37,692 bases of DNA from Arthrobacter sp. M2012083 (GTDB lineage Bacteria; Actinomycetota; Actinomycetes; Actinomycetales; Micrococcaceae): contig NZ_AKKK01000021.1 of the NCBI RefSeq assembly GCF_000281065.1, positions 1 through 37,692 on the forward strand, given 5' to 3'. The translations under genes and the position numbers were made by a program. This document shows positions 10,093 to 18,605 of the stretch, one piece after another. The notes beneath the pieces were generated by a model. That model was not told the DNA's origin and did no database searches. It saw nothing but the letters and a program-made list of their open reading frames with translations. Every line of letters begins with the position of its first letter. Within the stretch, counting starts at the first letter, position 1.

Positions 10093-11031
10093 ATGACCAC
10101 TCTTACCCCGCCTCCTGCCCTGCCCAAGAACGCTGGCCGCCGTCGCCCACTCAGTCGTCCCTTCAACTGGCGCCGCGCCATTGCCCTCACCCTCCTCGCC
10201 CTGGCCATCGCCGTGAGCATCCTGCCCTTCTACTGGGTGCTGCGCACAGCCCTGTCCTCCAACGGCTCCCTCGCCGCGAACTCCGCCAACCTGCTGCCCG
10301 CCGATTTCAACCTGGGCGCGTTCAAGCGGGTCTTCGGCCTCCAGAGTGCCTCCGAAGCCATCGCAGAAGGCGGCTCGGGCGCTTCGATCAATTTCTGGCA
10401 GTACCTTTGGAACTCGCTGCTCTTCTCCGGCATCACTACAGCCTGCGCGGTGTTCTTCAGCTCCATGGCCGCCTATGCTTTCTCCCGGCTGCGGTGGAAA
10501 GGACGCGACGCGGTCTTCTCCCTGTTCCTGGCCACCATGCTCGTCCCGCCGATCTTCACCGCCCTGCCCAATTTCCTGCTCATCAAGAACCTGGGCCTGC
10601 TGAATTCCATGCTCGGACTCGTGCTGCCTTACCTTTTCATGACCCCGTTCGCGATCTTCTTCATGCGCCAGTTCTTCCTGAACATGTCCAGGGAAGTCGA
10701 AGAAGCTGCAATGCTCGACGGCGCCAAGCACTGGCGGATCTTCTTCCAGATCATCATGCCCAACGCCGCTGCCCCGATCGCGACCTTGGCGCTGCTGACC
10801 TTCATGGGTCAGTGGAACGAATACTTCTGGCCCCTGCTCGTAGGCACCTCCGAGGAATCCCGGGTGCTCACCGTCGGACTGGGAGTCTTCAAATCCCAGT
10901 CCCCGCAAGGAGCACCGGACTGGTCCGGGCTCATGGCCGCAACGCTCGTGTCCGCCACGCCCGTGCTGATCCTCTTCGCCATCTTCGGCAAACGGATCGT
11001 CAACTCCATCGGCTTCAACGGCACCAAATAG
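10093..11031 (+). CDS. Sugar ABC transporter permease 2 (MalG/UgpE type)
   Basis: A 312-residue partner of permease 1. It has an N-terminal helix (about 36-56, ending LPFYWVLRTAL), six membrane segments in all, and the EAA loop EEAAMLDGAKHWRIFFQII. The AAGGA ribosome site overlaps the end of the upstream gene (gap of 9 bases), consistent with one operon. The C terminus KRIVNSIGFNGTK is typical of MalG-like permeases. Confidence 0.93.
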   Translation: MTTLTPPPALPKNAGRRRPLSRPFNWRRAIALTLLALAIAVSILPFYWVLRTALSSNGSLAANSANLLPADFNLGAFKRVFGLQSASEAIAEGGSGASINFWQYLWNSLLFSGITTACAVFFSSMAAYAFSRLRWKGRDAVFSLFLATMLVPPIFTALPNFLLIKNLGLLNSMLGLVLPYLFMTPFAIFFMRQFFLNMSREVEEAAMLDGAKHWRIFFQIIMPNAAAPIATLALLTFMGQWNEYFWPLLVGTSEESRVLTVGLGVFKSQSPQGAPDWSGLMAATLVSATPVLILFAIFGKRIVNSIGFNGTK

Positions 11032-11105
11032 CTTCCTCCACCTCCCTCCCCGCGGAAACCGGCCTGTGCCGGCACGCACCCCACCCCGTCCTGAAAGGAC
11101 CAACC

Positions 11106-12470
11106 ATGATGAACAAGAAGACATTAGGCGCCGTCGCCGTCGCAGCAGCCGCTGTCCTCGCACTGTCCGCCTGTTCCGGAGGCTCCTCCGGAGGGAGCTC
11201 CGGAGGAGACGCTTCCAAGGGCGAGATCAGCTACTGGCTCTGGGACGCCAACCAGCTCCCTGCCTACCAGCAGTGCGCCACTGACTTCACCAAGGCCAAC
11301 CCGGACATCACCGTCAAGATCACCCAGACAGGTTGGGACGACTACTGGTCCAAGCTCACCAACGGCATGGCCTCCGGCACCGCACCGGACGTCTTTACGG
11401 ACCACCTGTCCAAGTACCCGGACTTCCTCAAGACCAAGCAACTGGTGGCCCTTGACGACAGCATCGCGCAGGACAGCGTGGACCTTTCCCAGTACAACGA
11501 AGGCCTCGCAGACCTTTGGGTGGGCCAGGACGGCAAACGCTACGGCCTGCCCAAAGACTGGGACACCGTCGCACTGTTCTACAACCAGAAGATGGCCACC
11601 GACGCCGGCATTACCCCTGAACAGATGGGCTCCCTGACCTGGAACCCGCAGGACGGCGGAACATACGAGAAGGCAATCGCCCGACTCACTGTGGACAAGA
11701 ACGGCAAACGCGGCGACGAAGCAGGTTTCGACAAGAACAATGTTGCCGTCTACGGATTGGGCCTGCCGGGCTCCGACGCCGAGAACGCCGGCCAGACGCA
11801 GTGGAGCTATCTGTCTGCCACCACCGGCTGGACCACCACAGACAAGAACCCCTGGGGCACCCACTTCAACTACGACGACAAGAAGCTCCAAGACACCATC
11901 GACTGGTGGGCCTCGCTCGCCGTGAAGGGCTACATGCCCAAGCTTGAAACCACCGTTGGCGCCAACGCCGCCGACAGCTTCGGCGCAGGCAAGGCCGCCA
12001 TCAACAGCAATGGTTCCTGGATGATCGGCCAGTACACCGGCTACAAGGGCATCGATGTCGGCATCGCCCCCACACCGCAGGGTCCTGAAGGCAAGCGCGC
12101 CTCCATGTTCAACGGCCTGGCCGATTCCGTGTGGGCCGGCACCAAGAAGAAGGACGCCGCCATCAAGTGGGTCGAATACCTCGGCTCCACCGCTTGCCAG
12201 GACGTCGTGGCCTCCAAGGCCGTCGTGTTCCCGGCCATCACCACCTCCTCGGAGAAGGCCGCAGACGCCTTCAAGGCCAAGAACGTGGACGTCAGCGCCT
12301 TCACCCAGCATGTGAAGGACAAGACCACCTTCATGCTCCCGATCACGGACAACGCCTCCAAGGTTGCTGGAATCATGAAGCCGGCAGTAGACGCGGTAGT
12401 CGCCGGGAAGTCCCCGGCCAGTTCGCTGACAGCCGCCAACGAACAGGTCAACGCACTCTTCGCGAAGTAA
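11106..12470 (+). CDS. Extracellular sugar-binding lipoprotein of the ABC transporter
   Basis: A 454-residue family 1 solute-binding protein. The lipoprotein signal ends in a lipobox LSAC with the lipidated cysteine at about 23, followed by a Gly/Ser linker. The mature domain begins EISYWLWDANQLPAYQQC and carries the usual SBP_bac_1 blocks (GTAPDVFTDHL, YGLPKDWDT, AAINSNGSWM). An AAAGGA ribosome site is well placed for the ATG at 11106; the ATG at 11109 is the alternative. The same frame is open far upstream, but that part belongs to another frame of permease 2. It anchors outside the membrane and delivers sugar to the two permeases. Confidence 0.93.
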   Translation: MMNKKTLGAVAVAAAAVLALSACSGGSSGGSSGGDASKGEISYWLWDANQLPAYQQCATDFTKANPDITVKITQTGWDDYWSKLTNGMASGTAPDVFTDHLSKYPDFLKTKQLVALDDSIAQDSVDLSQYNEGLADLWVGQDGKRYGLPKDWDTVALFYNQKMATDAGITPEQMGSLTWNPQDGGTYEKAIARLTVDKNGKRGDEAGFDKNNVAVYGLGLPGSDAENAGQTQWSYLSATTGWTTTDKNPWGTHFNYDDKKLQDTIDWWASLAVKGYMPKLETTVGANAADSFGAGKAAINSNGSWMIGQYTGYKGIDVGIAPTPQGPEGKRASMFNGLADSVWAGTKKKDAAIKWVEYLGSTACQDVVASKAVVFPAITTSSEKAADAFKAKNVDVSAFTQHVKDKTTFMLPITDNASKVAGIMKPAVDAVVAGKSPASSLTAANEQVNALFAK

Positions 12471-12487
12471 CAACTCTCCTGTTGCGG

Positions 12488-12534
12488 GGCCCGCTCTGCG
12501 CGTTTTCGTATCGAAATAGCGCGCAGAGCGGGCC
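12488..12534 (+). terminator. Intercistronic hairpin between binding-protein and galactosidase genes
   Basis: A perfect 15-bp stem (12488-12502 with 12520-12534) closes a loop that itself holds a TTTCG/CGAAA mini-stem. No T-run. It probably protects or ends the abundant binding-protein mRNA and lowers readthrough into the galactosidase gene. Confidence 0.65.
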
Positions 12535-12589
12535 TCACAACACCCCGTACAGGCCCACAAAGCCCACCGATGTGAAAGTGACTCAACAC

Positions 12590-14779
12590 ATGCACCCGCT
12601 CCATCTCCGTTCCGCAGGTACCAGCCTGGTGATCGCCACCCACCGTGGAGAGGCTGAGATCATCCACTGGGGAGCCGACCTGGGCGATACCTTGCCGGAC
12701 CTGTCCATCCTCAGCGAGCCCATTCCGCCCTCGTCCATCGATGCCAACGTCCCAGCGGGGCTCCTCCCCCAGGCGTCGTCGTCGTGGCAAGGACGGCCGG
12801 GACTTCGCGGGCACCGCATCACAGATGATGGTCCCGGCTTCGACTTCTCAGTTCGCCTGCGGGTTGCGAGCGCTACGGCGGACGGCAGCACGGCGGTGGT
12901 TGTCCAGTCGGATCCCGACGCCGGCATCACGGTGACCAGCAACCTCACCTTGCACACGGGCGGACTTCTCGAACTGCGGCACACGGCTACGAACGACGGC
13001 ACGTCGCCTTTCCAGGTGGATGAGTTGGCGACGATGCTCCCGGTGGCGCCTGACGCCGTCGAACTTCTGGACCTGACAGGTCGCTGGTGCCGTGAGCGCC
13101 ACCCCCAGCGCAGGGCCATCCAACAGGGTACCTGGGTGCGCACGGGCCGCCATGGACGGACCGGACACGACTCCTCGCTCCTGTTTGCGGCCGGAACAGC
13201 CGGCTTCGGCAACCGACACGGCAAAGTGTGGGCCACGCACCTGGCATGGAGCGGCAACCACGAGCAGTTTGCGGACAACGTTGCCGATGGCCGCACCATG
13301 GTGGGAGGCGCCGAGCTGTTGGGACCCGCAGAAGTGGTCCTGCAGCCCGGCGAAAGTTACACAACTCCCGCGCTGTTTGCGGCGTACTCAGACCGGGGAC
13401 TGGACGGGATTTCCGAGGCTTTCTACTCTTGGTTCCGTTCGCGGCCGCACCATGTGGGTGCAGCTTCCGGGAAAGCCCGCCCAGTAGTCCTCAACACGTG
13501 GGAAGCGGTGTACTTCGACCACAACCTGGACACCTTGATCGAGCTGGCCGAGTCAGCTGCAGACCTCGGGGTTGAGCGTTTCGTGCTCGACGACGGCTGG
13601 TTCCGCGGGCGCCGCGACGACAACGCCGGGTTGGGCGACTGGTACGTCGACGAGACCATCTGGCCAAGCGGACTGACGCCGTTGATTGATGCCGTGACCG
13701 GCCGGGGCATGGAATTCGGTCTGTGGGTTGAGCCGGAAATGGTGAATCTGGACTCCGACGTCGCCAGGGCTCATCCCGAATGGATCGTGGGCCCCTCAGC
13801 AACTTCCTATAAGGACGGCGGACGCCTGCCCCTGGGGTGGCGGCAGCAGCATGTGATCGACCTCGTGAACCCGGATGCGTGGCAGTACATTTACGACCGT
13901 ATGGACACCTTGCTGCGCGAGAACAACATCACCTACCTCAAGTGGGACCAGAACCGGGACCTTCTGGAGCACGGGCATGCGGGCCGGGCTTCGGTGCACG
14001 AGCAAACCCTTGCCGCGTACAGGCTGTTCGATGCGCTCCATGCAGCCCACCCAGGGGTTGAGATCGAAAGCTGCTCTTCCGGTGGCGCCCGCGTGGACCT
14101 TGGGATCCTGGAGCGGACCGACCGGATCTGGGCTTCAGACTGCAACGACGCCTTGGAACGGCAAACCATCCAACGATGGACCGGAATGGTGGTCCCGCCG
14201 GAACTGGTGGGTGGGCACATTGGACCCACCACGTCGCACACCACCGGGCGGACGCACGACCTCTCGTTCCGCGCCATCACGGCGTTGTTTGGACACTTCG
14301 GCATGGAGTGGGACGTCCGCTCCGTCACGGGTGCGGAGCGCGAAGAGCTCAAGCGGTTCATCGGTCTCTACAAGGAACACCGTGGACTCATCCACAGTGG
14401 CCGAATGGTGCGGGTCGATGTGCCGGACGAGTCCCTGATGGTGCACGGCGTGGTGGCTGACGCTGAAGGGCTCGACGGCGGCACGCCAGTTGGTGCCACC
14501 TCTGCCCTGTTCGCCGTGGTGAAGACCCGGACAGGCTTCAGCGAACAGCCCGGACGAGTGACCATTCCCGGGTTGGACCCGTCCCGGATGTACCGGGTGG
14601 AGGCGATCTTCCCTGCACCCGGGGACGCCGACTACGGGCACACCTTCACTGAGGCAAAGCCGGCGCCGTGGGTGGCGTCCGGGGCTGAAGCATCGGGACG
14701 GTTCCTGGGTGAGGTGGGTCTTCCCATGCCGGTCCTGAACCCGGAGCATGCCATCCTGCTGCGGTTCACGGCCCTCTGA
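12590..14779 (+). CDS. GH36 alpha-galactosidase
   Basis: A 729-residue glycoside hydrolase of family 36, which removes alpha-1,6-linked galactose from melibiose, raffinose and relatives. An N-terminal beta-sandwich (about 1-290) precedes the TIM barrel, which begins around NTWEAVYFDHNLDTL. The nucleophile is the aspartate of LKWDQN (about D453). The acid/base is the aspartate of WASDCNDALER (about D517), next to the CSSGGARVDLG block. A C-terminal beta domain closes the protein. No signal peptide is seen, so it acts in the cytoplasm on imported oligosaccharides. I chose the ATG at 12590. GTG codons at 12572 and 12578 are in frame, and no candidate has a strong ribosome site. Confidence 0.93.
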   Translation: MHPLHLRSAGTSLVIATHRGEAEIIHWGADLGDTLPDLSILSEPIPPSSIDANVPAGLLPQASSSWQGRPGLRGHRITDDGPGFDFSVRLRVASATADGSTAVVVQSDPDAGITVTSNLTLHTGGLLELRHTATNDGTSPFQVDELATMLPVAPDAVELLDLTGRWCRERHPQRRAIQQGTWVRTGRHGRTGHDSSLLFAAGTAGFGNRHGKVWATHLAWSGNHEQFADNVADGRTMVGGAELLGPAEVVLQPGESYTTPALFAAYSDRGLDGISEAFYSWFRSRPHHVGAASGKARPVVLNTWEAVYFDHNLDTLIELAESAADLGVERFVLDDGWFRGRRDDNAGLGDWYVDETIWPSGLTPLIDAVTGRGMEFGLWVEPEMVNLDSDVARAHPEWIVGPSATSYKDGGRLPLGWRQQHVIDLVNPDAWQYIYDRMDTLLRENNITYLKWDQNRDLLEHGHAGRASVHEQTLAAYRLFDALHAAHPGVEIESCSSGGARVDLGILERTDRIWASDCNDALERQTIQRWTGMVVPPELVGGHIGPTTSHTTGRTHDLSFRAITALFGHFGMEWDVRSVTGAEREELKRFIGLYKEHRGLIHSGRMVRVDVPDESLMVHGVVADAEGLDGGTPVGATSALFAVVKTRTGFSEQPGRVTIPGLDPSRMYRVEAIFPAPGDADYGHTFTEAKPAPWVASGAEASGRFLGEVGLPMPVLNPEHAILLRFTAL

Positions 14780-14822
14780 CGCTCGCTCACACCCCACGGG
14801 CTTGAGCCGAACGCTCGCTCAC
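14780..14822 (-). repeat. Two inverse-orientation cores of the 32-bp repeat family
   Basis: CGCTCGCTCAC occurs at 14780-14790 and again at 14812-14822, exactly 32 bases apart. GGGCTTGA lies between them at the position expected from the reverse complement of the units at 17490-17667. It sits directly after the alpha-galactosidase stop, between convergent genes. Confidence 0.75.
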
Positions 14823-14834
14823 GGTCAACACAAG

Positions 14835-14873
14835 AGAAGCCGCCCTGGTTCACAACCAGGGCGGCTTCTTTGT
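14835..14873. terminator. Bidirectional terminator between the galactosidase and crp genes
   Basis: AGAAGCCGCCCTGGTT (14835-14850) pairs perfectly with AACCAGGGCGGCTTCT (14854-14869) around a 3-base loop. T-rich sequence follows to the right. It lies between two convergent genes and can serve both. Confidence 0.85.
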
Positions 14874-14879
14874 TGCTGT

Positions 14880-15557
14880 TTAGCGTGAGCGCTGGCGGAG
14901 GCGCTGCATGTCCAGGATCACCACGGCGCGGGCTTCCAGGCGGAGCCAGCCGCGCTGAACGAACTCGGCAAGTGCCTTGTTCACTGTTTCGCGGGAAGCA
15001 CCCACCAGCTGGGCCAGTTCTTCCTGGGTGAGCTCGTGCGCTACCAGGACGCCGTCCGTGGCGGGGCGGCCGAAGCGGTCTGCCAGATCGAGGAGTGCCT
15101 TGGCTACACGGCCCGGGACGTCGGAGAAAACGAGGTCGGACAGGGAGTCGTTGGTCCGGCGGAGACGGCGGGCCAGGGCCTGCAGCAGCTGCGCCGAAAC
15201 CTCCGGGCGCGTGCGGAGCAGGGCGTTGAGGCTCTCGTTCTTGAGGCCGGCCAGGCGAGTTTCCGAGACGGCAGTGGCCGTTGCGGTACGCGGGCTGGGG
15301 TCGAACAACGCCATTTCGCCGAAGAGCTCACCCGGGCCGAGGATGGCCAGGAGCGACTCGCGGCCATCGGGGGACGTGCGGCCGAGCTTTACCTTGCCGG
15401 AAACGATGAAGTAGAGCTGGTCACCCTGGTCGCCTTCGCGGAACACCGACGCTCCACGTGAAAGGTCCACCTCGGTGAGTTCGTCCGTCAGCAAGCGGAA
15501 TGCGTCGTCGTCAAGGGTGGCGAAGAGGGGTGCGCGGCGCAATACCTCGATGTCCAT
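14880..15557 (-). CDS. crp: Crp/Fnr-family transcriptional regulator (GlxR/Crp of actinobacteria)
   Basis: A 225-residue cAMP-receptor-type regulator. The N-terminal cyclic-nucleotide domain carries the phosphate-binding cassette GELFGEMALFDPSPRTATATA (about 90-110). A dimerisation helix follows (about 113-140). The C-terminal winged helix contains ELTQEELAQLVGASRETVNKAL (about 174-195). Length and sequence match the global regulator called GlxR in Corynebacterium and Crp (Rv3676) in Mycobacterium. AGGAGA lies 5 bases before the ATG. Good TGTGA-N6-TCACA-like boxes occur at 22665 and 33969 in this window. It diverges from the marP-like gene, as in related genomes. Confidence 0.95.
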   Translation of the reverse strand: MDIEVLRRAPLFATLDDDAFRLLTDELTEVDLSRGASVFREGDQGDQLYFIVSGKVKLGRTSPDGRESLLAILGPGELFGEMALFDPSPRTATATAVSETRLAGLKNESLNALLRTRPEVSAQLLQALARRLRRTNDSLSDLVFSDVPGRVAKALLDLADRFGRPATDGVLVAHELTQEELAQLVGASRETVNKALAEFVQRGWLRLEARAVVILDMQRLRQRSR

Positions 15558-15677
15558 GAAATCTCCTGAATATAAGTTTCGGTCGTGGCGCTCAGGCCAT
15601 TGTTTCAGAATTTTTAAGCTTCTGTGACGTACTTGGCACGTGAAACGCTGAAATGGCGCGGGTTTCGGGGCATCCAG

Positions 15678-15702
15678 CCCCTCTTGACGCCGTTCAGAGG
15701 GG
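15678..15702. promoter_or_regulatory. Inverted repeat in the crp/marP divergent region
   Basis: CCCCTCT (15678-15684) and AGAGGGG (15696-15702) are perfect 7-base arms around 11 bases. Role unknown; it could be an operator or a transcript hairpin. The marP side also has TAGAAT at 15758-15763 as a possible -10 element. Confidence 0.35.
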
Positions 15703-15792
15703 GTATCAGCGGCCCATATCGTGACCGGACTAACGGTTGGTTGTCAGGGTGGCCACCTAGAATTGGCGCTACCCCGGCTATGAGGAGCATTG

Positions 15793-16977
15793 GTGTTTGG
15801 CTTGACGATATTGGATTTGGCATTGATCTTGATGCTGCTGTCCTACCTGATCTATGGCCTGCGGAACGGTTTTATGGTCACGCTGGGTGGAATCGCAGGA
15901 TTCGTCGTCGGCGCCATTGCGGCCTTCATGGCAGTTCCACTCGTCAGCGGCTGGGTGACCGACAGCGGTTGGAGGCTGACCGCCACGGTGGGTGCCGCCG
16001 TCGTGCTTATCGCTTTGGGCCACGGGCTTGGCACCATGATCGGGCGTAAAGTCCGCCACGCCGTGCGGATCAAGCCGTTGCATGCCGTGGACCGACTAAT
16101 CGGTGGCGTGGTGAGCGTTGTCGTGGCGGCGCTGGTGATGTCCATGCTCGCGTTCAGCATCAGTTCTCTCGGCGTGCCGTTCGTTTCGCAGCAATTGGCG
16201 GAGTCCCGCGTCATTCGTTACATCGACAATGTGACTCCCACGCCCGTCAAGAGCACCATGGCACAGCTGCGGTCCACGGTGATCGGCGACGGAATTCCCA
16301 AACTCATTGAGGGCGTCGGACCAGTAACGCCCGTGCCCGTTCCCAACGAGTCCACCGACACTCCAGCCCTCAACCAGGCCGCCGATTCCGTCCTCAAGAT
16401 CGCCGGTACCGCCTTCGAATGCGGGCAGAACCAGACCGGTTCCGGATTCGTGGTCTCGCCCGGGCGCGTCGTCACCAATGCGCATGTTGTGGCGGGCGTG
16501 TCGCAGCCGGTTGTGGAAGTTCCCGACGGCGGGGCGTTGCCGGGTCGGGTAGTGTACTTCGACTCCCAGCGGGACATCGCCGTCCTGGCCGTGGATGGCC
16601 TTCAGTCCAACCCGCTACCCTTGAGCGCCGATTTGGCGGCAGGCAGTCCCGCCGCTTTTGCGGGGTACCCGCACGGCGGTCCGTTCCAATCCAAGCCGGC
16701 CACTGTACAAGGCATTTCCACCATTCTCGTTCCCGATATTTACGGCAACAATCCCTCGCCGGAGCTGGTCTACCGGCTGGCGGGCGACGTCCAGCCAGGT
16801 AACTCAGGTGGCCCCCTGCTGACTATGCAGGGGCAGGTGGCCGGGCTGATCTTCGCCAAGACAACCACAGACGCCGCCCTCGGCTTCGCCCTCACCATGC
16901 AGGACCTGGAACCGGTGGCCGCGCAGGCTCCCGGCCTCAGCGACCCCGTCTCCGCCGGTCAGTGCACCCGCAAGTAA
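15793..16977 (+). CDS. marP: MarP-like membrane-anchored serine protease (CvpA + trypsin-like domain)
   Basis: A 394-residue protein with four N-terminal membrane helices of the CvpA/colicin V production type (about 1-130), then a chymotrypsin-fold protease outside the membrane. The triad is complete: H231 in VVTNAHVV, D261 in [11 protein letters not shown]338 in QPGNSGGP. Cys210 and Cys391 sit where M. tuberculosis MarP (Rv3671c) has its activity-tuning disulfide. MarP is needed for pH homeostasis in acid through cell-wall hydrolase processing. I chose the GTG at 15793, five bases after GAGGAG; the TTG at 15790 would be too close. Confidence 0.93.
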   Translation: MFGLTILDLALILMLLSYLIYGLRNGFMVTLGGIAGFVVGAIAAFMAVPLVSGWVTDSGWRLTATVGAAVVLIALGHGLGTMIGRKVRHAVRIKPLHAVDRLIGGVVSVVVAALVMSMLAFSISSLGVPFVSQQLAESRVIRYIDNVTPTPVKSTMAQLRSTVIGDGIPKLIEGVGPVTPVPVPNESTDTPALNQAADSVLKIAGTAFECGQNQTGSGFVVSPGRVVTNAHVVAGVSQPVVEVPDGGALPGRVVYFDSQRDIAVLAVDGLQSNPLPLSADLAAGSPAAFAGYPHGGPFQSKPATVQGISTILVPDIYGNNPSPELVYRLAGDVQPGNSGGPLLTMQGQVAGLIFAKTTTDAALGFALTMQDLEPVAAQAPGLSDPVSAGQCTRK

Positions 16978-17017
16978 CGATTCCCGGACTCCTCCGGACC
17001 GCTATAGATTGGGAGCC

Positions 17018-17482
17018 ATGACTGAAGCCACTCCTGCCACCGAAACCGGTCGCGGCACCATCCTTGTGATCAACGGCCCCAACCTGAACCTTCTGGGCAC
17101 CCGCGAACCGGAGAAGTACGGCACGTCCACCCTGGCCGATGTGGAGCAACTGGCCATGACTGCGGCCGCTGCCCATGGCTTCACTGTCGACTGCGTTCAG
17201 TCCAACCACGAGGGCGACCTCTTGGACGCCATCCACGCTGCGCGAGGCACCGCCGTCGGAATTGTGATCAACGCCGGTGCCTACACACATACGTCCGTGG
17301 CCCTTCGTGACGCCCTGGCGGCTGTGCAGCTGCCCGCCGTCGAGGTCCACATCACCAACGTTCACCAGCGGGAAGAGTTTCGCCACCACTCGTACCTGTC
17401 GGGTGTGTGCAACGCGATCATCGTAGGAGCGGGTGTGCTGGGCTACAAGCTGGCCATCGAGTATCTGGCAGACACGGTCTAA
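17018..17482 (+). CDS. aroQ: Type II 3-dehydroquinate dehydratase
   Basis: A 154-residue enzyme that dehydrates 3-dehydroquinate to 3-dehydroshikimate in the shikimate pathway or in quinate breakdown. Diagnostic motifs are present: [17 protein letters not shown] with the catalytic tyrosine and lid arginine, [30 protein letters not shown], and [17 protein letters not shown] with the catalytic histidine region. It has about 15 extra N-terminal residues compared with the family. TAGATT seven bases before the ATG at 17018 suggests a leaderless transcript; GGGAG, two bases before the ATG, is too near to be a good ribosome site. No other shikimate gene adjoins. Confidence 0.96.
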   Translation: MTEATPATETGRGTILVINGPNLNLLGTREPEKYGTSTLADVEQLAMTAAAAHGFTVDCVQSNHEGDLLDAIHAARGTAVGIVINAGAYTHTSVALRDALAAVQLPAVEVHITNVHQREEFRHHSYLSGVCNAIIVGAGVLGYKLAIEYLADTV

Positions 17483-17489
17483 CGCATGC

Positions 17490-17667
17490 GGGACGTGAGC
17501 GAGCGTCCGCATCAAGCCCGAGGGACGTGAGCGAGCGTCCGGCCCAAACCCGCGGGACGTGAAAGAGCGTCGGGCTCAAACCCGCGGGACGTGAGAGAGC
17601 GACCGCCCCAAACCCGCGGGATGTGAGAGAGCGTCCGCATCAAGCCCGAGGGATATGAGCGAGCGTC
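17490..17667 (+). repeat. Six tandem 32-bp repeats with hairpin-forming cores
   Basis: Units begin at 17490, 17522, 17554, 17586, 17618 and 17650, a perfect 32-base period; the last is truncated. Each starts GGGA(C/T), then has a core close to GTGAGCGAGCGTCC. GGACG/CGTCC can fold into a small hairpin. The second half alternates between two versions: CATCAAGCCCGA (units 1 and 5) and a GCCCAAACCCGC type (units 2-4). The array begins 7 bases after the aroQ stop and ends 10 bases before the convergent Nudix stop. The same unit occurs inverted at 14780-14822. Confidence 0.9.
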
Positions 17668-17676
17668 AAATGGCGG

Positions 17677-18588
17677 TTAGCGCTCGCGCTGGGGCTCCCC
17701 TGCCACGGTGCGGGCGGCTTCAACTTCGAGCATCAGGAGTCCGCCTTCGTCCACCAGTTTTGCTTGATACACGTGAGCTTTGCGTTTGTAGCTCAGATAG
17801 GCGATGCAACCGTTGGCGTTGGCCATTTTTTCGAGCATGATCTCGGAACCTGGTACCAAGAGCTGGCCGAGTTTGAGGCCAACGGTATTTTCCTGGCCTA
17901 CTTCGTCACCCAGTGCAGAGGTGTCCCGCAGGGCAATGGCTTCCGCGGCGCACACCCAGCGGCCCCACACTCCCTTGCTCCCCAGGATGCTGGGTTGCTG
18001 GTTCACGGGGACGGTGGCGGCGAAGTAGCGGGTGTTGAAACGCGCATGGGCGAAGTCCGGGCTGAGCCAGTTCACCAGAGGCTTCAGAAGGTCGGTGCGG
18101 AGGGAGAGTCCGCGCTTGGAGAGCATCTCCGTGAAGGACTTCTCTTGGGCGGCCACGGCTTCACGGGCACGCATCCAGTCGACGGTGGAGTTCGCTTCCA
18201 CTGTGGAGGAAGCATCAGGGCCTGCGAGCAGGACGCCGGTTTCTTCGAAGAGTTCGCGGATGGCGCCCACAACGTGACGGCGGGCGAGCCCGACGTCGTC
18301 CGTTCCCATCTGCTCAGCCCAATGCTGGGGTGAGGGGCCTAGCCAACCCACGGGGTCGTCGTCGGACGGGTCCAGTGAGCCGCCCGGGAACGCGACAACG
18401 CCCAACGGCGAGGAACCTGGCCTGTATCCAAGCCAGGTTTCCAAACCGGTGGGCGAGTCGCGCAACAGCACAACTGAGGAGGCATGGCGGGCGGCCCTGG
18501 GGGTTCGCTCGCCAAGCTCAAGCCAGTTTCGTGCTGCCCCCTCAAGTTCCGGGGGCAGTGCGAACAAACGGCGGGCAAGCTGCGGCAA
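17677..18588 (-). CDS. Nudix hydrolase with an inserted Nudix box (NUDT19-like layout)
   Basis: A 303-residue Nudix-fold protein. The box is split: AFPGGSLDPSDDDP at about 67-79 and RELFEETGVL at about 111-120, separated by about 30 residues instead of the usual few. Such an insertion is known in NUDT19-type CoA diphosphatases, so a CoA or acyl-CoA substrate is possible but unproven. The only start codon near the conserved N terminus is a TTG at 18588, 17 bases after the RidA stop. No ribosome site is well spaced, so the start is uncertain. It is the last gene of a DUF4177-ridA-Nudix operon. Confidence 0.85.
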   Translation of the reverse strand: MPQLARRLFALPPELEGAARNWLELGERTPRAARHASSVVLLRDSPTGLETWLGYRPGSSPLGVVAFPGGSLDPSDDDPVGWLGPSPQHWAEQMGTDDVGLARRHVVGAIRELFEETGVLLAGPDASSTVEANSTVDWMRAREAVAAQEKSFTEMLSKRGLSLRTDLLKPLVNWLSPDFAHARFNTRYFAATVPVNQQPSILGSKGVWGRWVCAAEAIALRDTSALGDEVGQENTVGLKLGQLLVPGSEIMLEKMANANGCIAYLSYKRKAHVYQAKLVDEGGLLMLEVEAARTVAGEPQRER

Positions 18589-18605
18589 TTGGGTGAACCG
18601 ATTCC

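Noticed and set aside
10407..12470. A 687-codon frame suggesting a fusion upstream of the binding protein
   Set aside because: The first 230 codons are an out-of-frame reading of permease 2. The lipoprotein signal and ribosome site place the start at 11106.
11124..12560. A 478-codon minus-strand frame opposite the binding-protein gene
   Set aside because: A shadow of a well-recognised gene, with low-complexity Gly/Val/Leu-rich composition.
12131..12589. N-terminal extension of the alpha-galactosidase frame
   Set aside because: It overlaps the binding-protein gene and the intercistronic hairpin in another frame. The GH36 domain begins at 12590.
17490..17667. CRISPR array
   Set aside because: Units are adjacent with a fixed 32-base period and no unique spacers; no cas genes are nearby.
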